Positions 63,199 to 64,000 of a DNA stretch of 64,000 nt are shown here, piece by piece. The stretch comes from an uncultured Bacteroidales bacterium (GTDB lineage Bacteria; Bacteroidota; Bacteroidia; Bacteroidales; P3), in contig CALEFF010000028.1 of the NCBI GenBank assembly GCA_937876865.1, positions 14,323 through 78,322 on the forward strand, given 5' to 3'. Under the pieces are notes generated by a model. It searched no databases. It was given only the letters and a program-made list of their open reading frames with translations, and had not been told where the DNA came from. The translations under genes were made by a program, and so were the position numbers. How positions within the stretch are numbered: the stretch's first letter is position 1; every line of letters starts with the position of its first letter.

Positions 63199-63825
63199 AT
63201 GCAAAGATACGACATTTTCAACAAACACAACAACATTTGCATAACAAATAAATGTTTTGCAGAGCAAGAATCGGCTCAACGAATAGTAATTGAGTGCGAT
63301 AAAGACAACGTTAATTCAATCAATTTTGCTCAATTTTTTAACGAAAATTACAAAAAAAACGTCCTAATTATCGTAAAAAATTTAGATTTTGAAAAAACTT
63401 TTCAACAAATTACTAAAAAAATGATTCATGTTCCTGCTGCGGGCGGTTTAGTCCAAAACGAAAAGGGCGAATATCTATTTATTTTTAGGAATAATCACTT
63501 AGACCTTCCAAAAGGTCATCAAGAAGAGGGCGAAAATCTTGAAGTAACCGCAGTAAGAGAAGTAGAGGAAGAAACAGGGCTTAAAGACATCACCTTAGGC
63601 GAAAAACTTGGCGTTACATATCATACCTATAAAAGAGAAGGGAAAAGAGAATTGAAAGCAACTCATTGGTATAAGATGTCATCTAAAAGCACCGAGGCAC
63701 TAACTCCGCAAGAAGAAGAAGGAATTGAAAGAGTAGAATGGTTGAGCGAGGAATATCTTTCAGAGCATAAAAAAGAAATTTATCCAAGTCTTTATCATTT
63801 TTTGAGAAAGCATTTAAAGATTTAA
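63199..63825 (+). CDS. NUDIX hydrolase with N-terminal extension
   Basis: 208 residues from the ATG at 63199. The first 75 residues (RYDIFNKHNNICIT...) form the N-terminal domain common to Bacteroidota relatives. The NUDIX box GHQEEGENLEVTAVREVEEE (near 117-136) is complete with metal-binding EE. These enzymes cleave nucleoside diphosphates linked to another group; the substrate is unknown. The frame is open further upstream to a GTG at 63109 but that would lie inside pyrE and is not needed. Confidence 0.9.
   Translation: MQRYDIFNKHNNICITNKCFAEQESAQRIVIECDKDNVNSINFAQFFNENYKKNVLIIVKNLDFEKTFQQITKKMIHVPAAGGLVQNEKGEYLFIFRNNHLDLPKGHQEEGENLEVTAVREVEEETGLKDITLGEKLGVTYHTYKREGKRELKATHWYKMSSKSTEALTPQEEEGIERVEWLSEEYLSEHKKEIYPSLYHFLRKHLKI
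63202..63209 (-). promoter_or_regulatory. -7 box of pyrE inside the NUDIX reading frame
   Basis: TATCTTTG followed by C on the minus strand, with TTG 18 nt upstream. The box covers codons 2-4 of the NUDIX gene. Transcription would begin only a few nt before the pyrE ATG, giving a near-leaderless mRNA. Confidence 0.6.
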
Positions 63826-63855
63826 AAAAACTCTAAGCTGCTAAACCCCGAAACA

Positions 63856-63899
63856 GCGTTAAGTGGAGAAAATAAAACCGTTTTCCCTCCACTTAACGC
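63856..63899. repeat. 13-bp inverted repeat after the NUDIX gene
   Basis: Arms 63856-63868 and 63887-63899 (GCGTTAAGTGGAG type) match perfectly with an 18-nt spacer. There is no U-run, so the terminator role is uncertain. It is more GC-rich than its surroundings. 63900-63947 show nothing else. Confidence 0.7.
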
Positions 63900-63947
63900 C
63901 GAATGCTTGCGATATTTTCAACTTTAAGATTTCTGATTGCAAATTTT

Positions 63948-64000
63948 TTAAAACCACAAAGTTTCTTTTTCTATCCTATCAAACTCCATTTCGTAATCGT
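63948..64000 (-). CDS. Possible C-terminal fragment of a gene cut by the window edge
   Basis: Reading leftwards, the frame gives DYEMEFDRIEKETLWF and a stop at 63948-63950. The acidic and aromatic residues look like a real protein end, but only 17 residues are visible, so no family can be named. Confidence 0.3.
   Translation of the reverse strand, partial: DYEMEFDRIEKETLWF

Noticed and set aside
1..64000. tRNA, rRNA, tmRNA or insertion sequences
   Set aside because: Almost all gaps are under 250 bp and AT-rich without cloverleaf or rRNA features; no transposase or integrase frames were recognised.

Overview
The window reads as chromosome of a low-GC, AT-biased member of the Bacteroidota, most likely Bacteroidales. 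The signs are Bacteroidota-type promoters (TAnnTTTG -7 boxes, in two places with TTTG exactly 19 nt upstream), signal peptides ending in xxAQ or xxSQ, an SecA of 1097 residues with a SEC-C tail, a three-subunit cytochrome b fumarate reductase, GWxTD, DUF1599-DHPS-diadenylate cyclase and PorE-like genes, and short AT-rich spacers. No rRNA, tRNA, insertion sequence, prophage or CRISPR array was seen. I cannot name the species.

Layout. 1-488: start of an ATPase gene, then a repeat-filled spacer. 488-7 kb: CoA-transferase, nitroreductase, orphan oligopeptide-type permease, DoxX protein, DUF1599, folP and diadenylate cyclase. 6.8-10.6 kb: LptF/G-type permease and two glycosyltransferases in one operon. 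10.7-14 kb: PepSY-like lipoprotein, two-component system, FKBP isomerase. 14-17 kb: decarboxylase and aspartase. 17-28.7 kb: lipocalin, SpoT, TadA, GT2, GWxTD protein, S1, aldehyde dehydrogenase, hydrolase and TrmH-type methylase. 28.7-35.7 kb: S6-S18-L9, then secA behind two polysaccharide assembly genes. 35.9-47 kb: a seven-gene operon that encodes only exported proteins. 47.6-53.9 kb: fumarate reductase, a U32 protein and pdxJ. 54-60 kb: helicase, rpe, PHP phosphatase, purB and an ABC exporter. 60-64 kb: PorE-like protein, SRPBCC protein, pyrE and a NUDIX protein.

Metabolically, aspartase makes fumarate, fumarate reductase consumes it, and the CoA-transferase handles acyl-CoA, which fits an anaerobic fermenter making succinate and short-chain acids. 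Many genes serve the cell envelope (lipid or polysaccharide export, glycosyltransferases, O-antigen-type ligase, Wzz, lipoproteins).

The two least ordinary things are (1) the 35.9-47.0 kb operon, which combines two seven-bladed WD40 propellers, PEGA arrays, a predicted beta-barrel, three LPP20-like proteins and a transglutaminase-like protein behind a consensus promoter and a 258-nt structured leader, and (2) a dispersed AT-rich array with a CAAAG/CTTTG core repeated at almost exactly 21 bp (two helical turns). The array occurs at seven sites, one of them in frame inside a gene.
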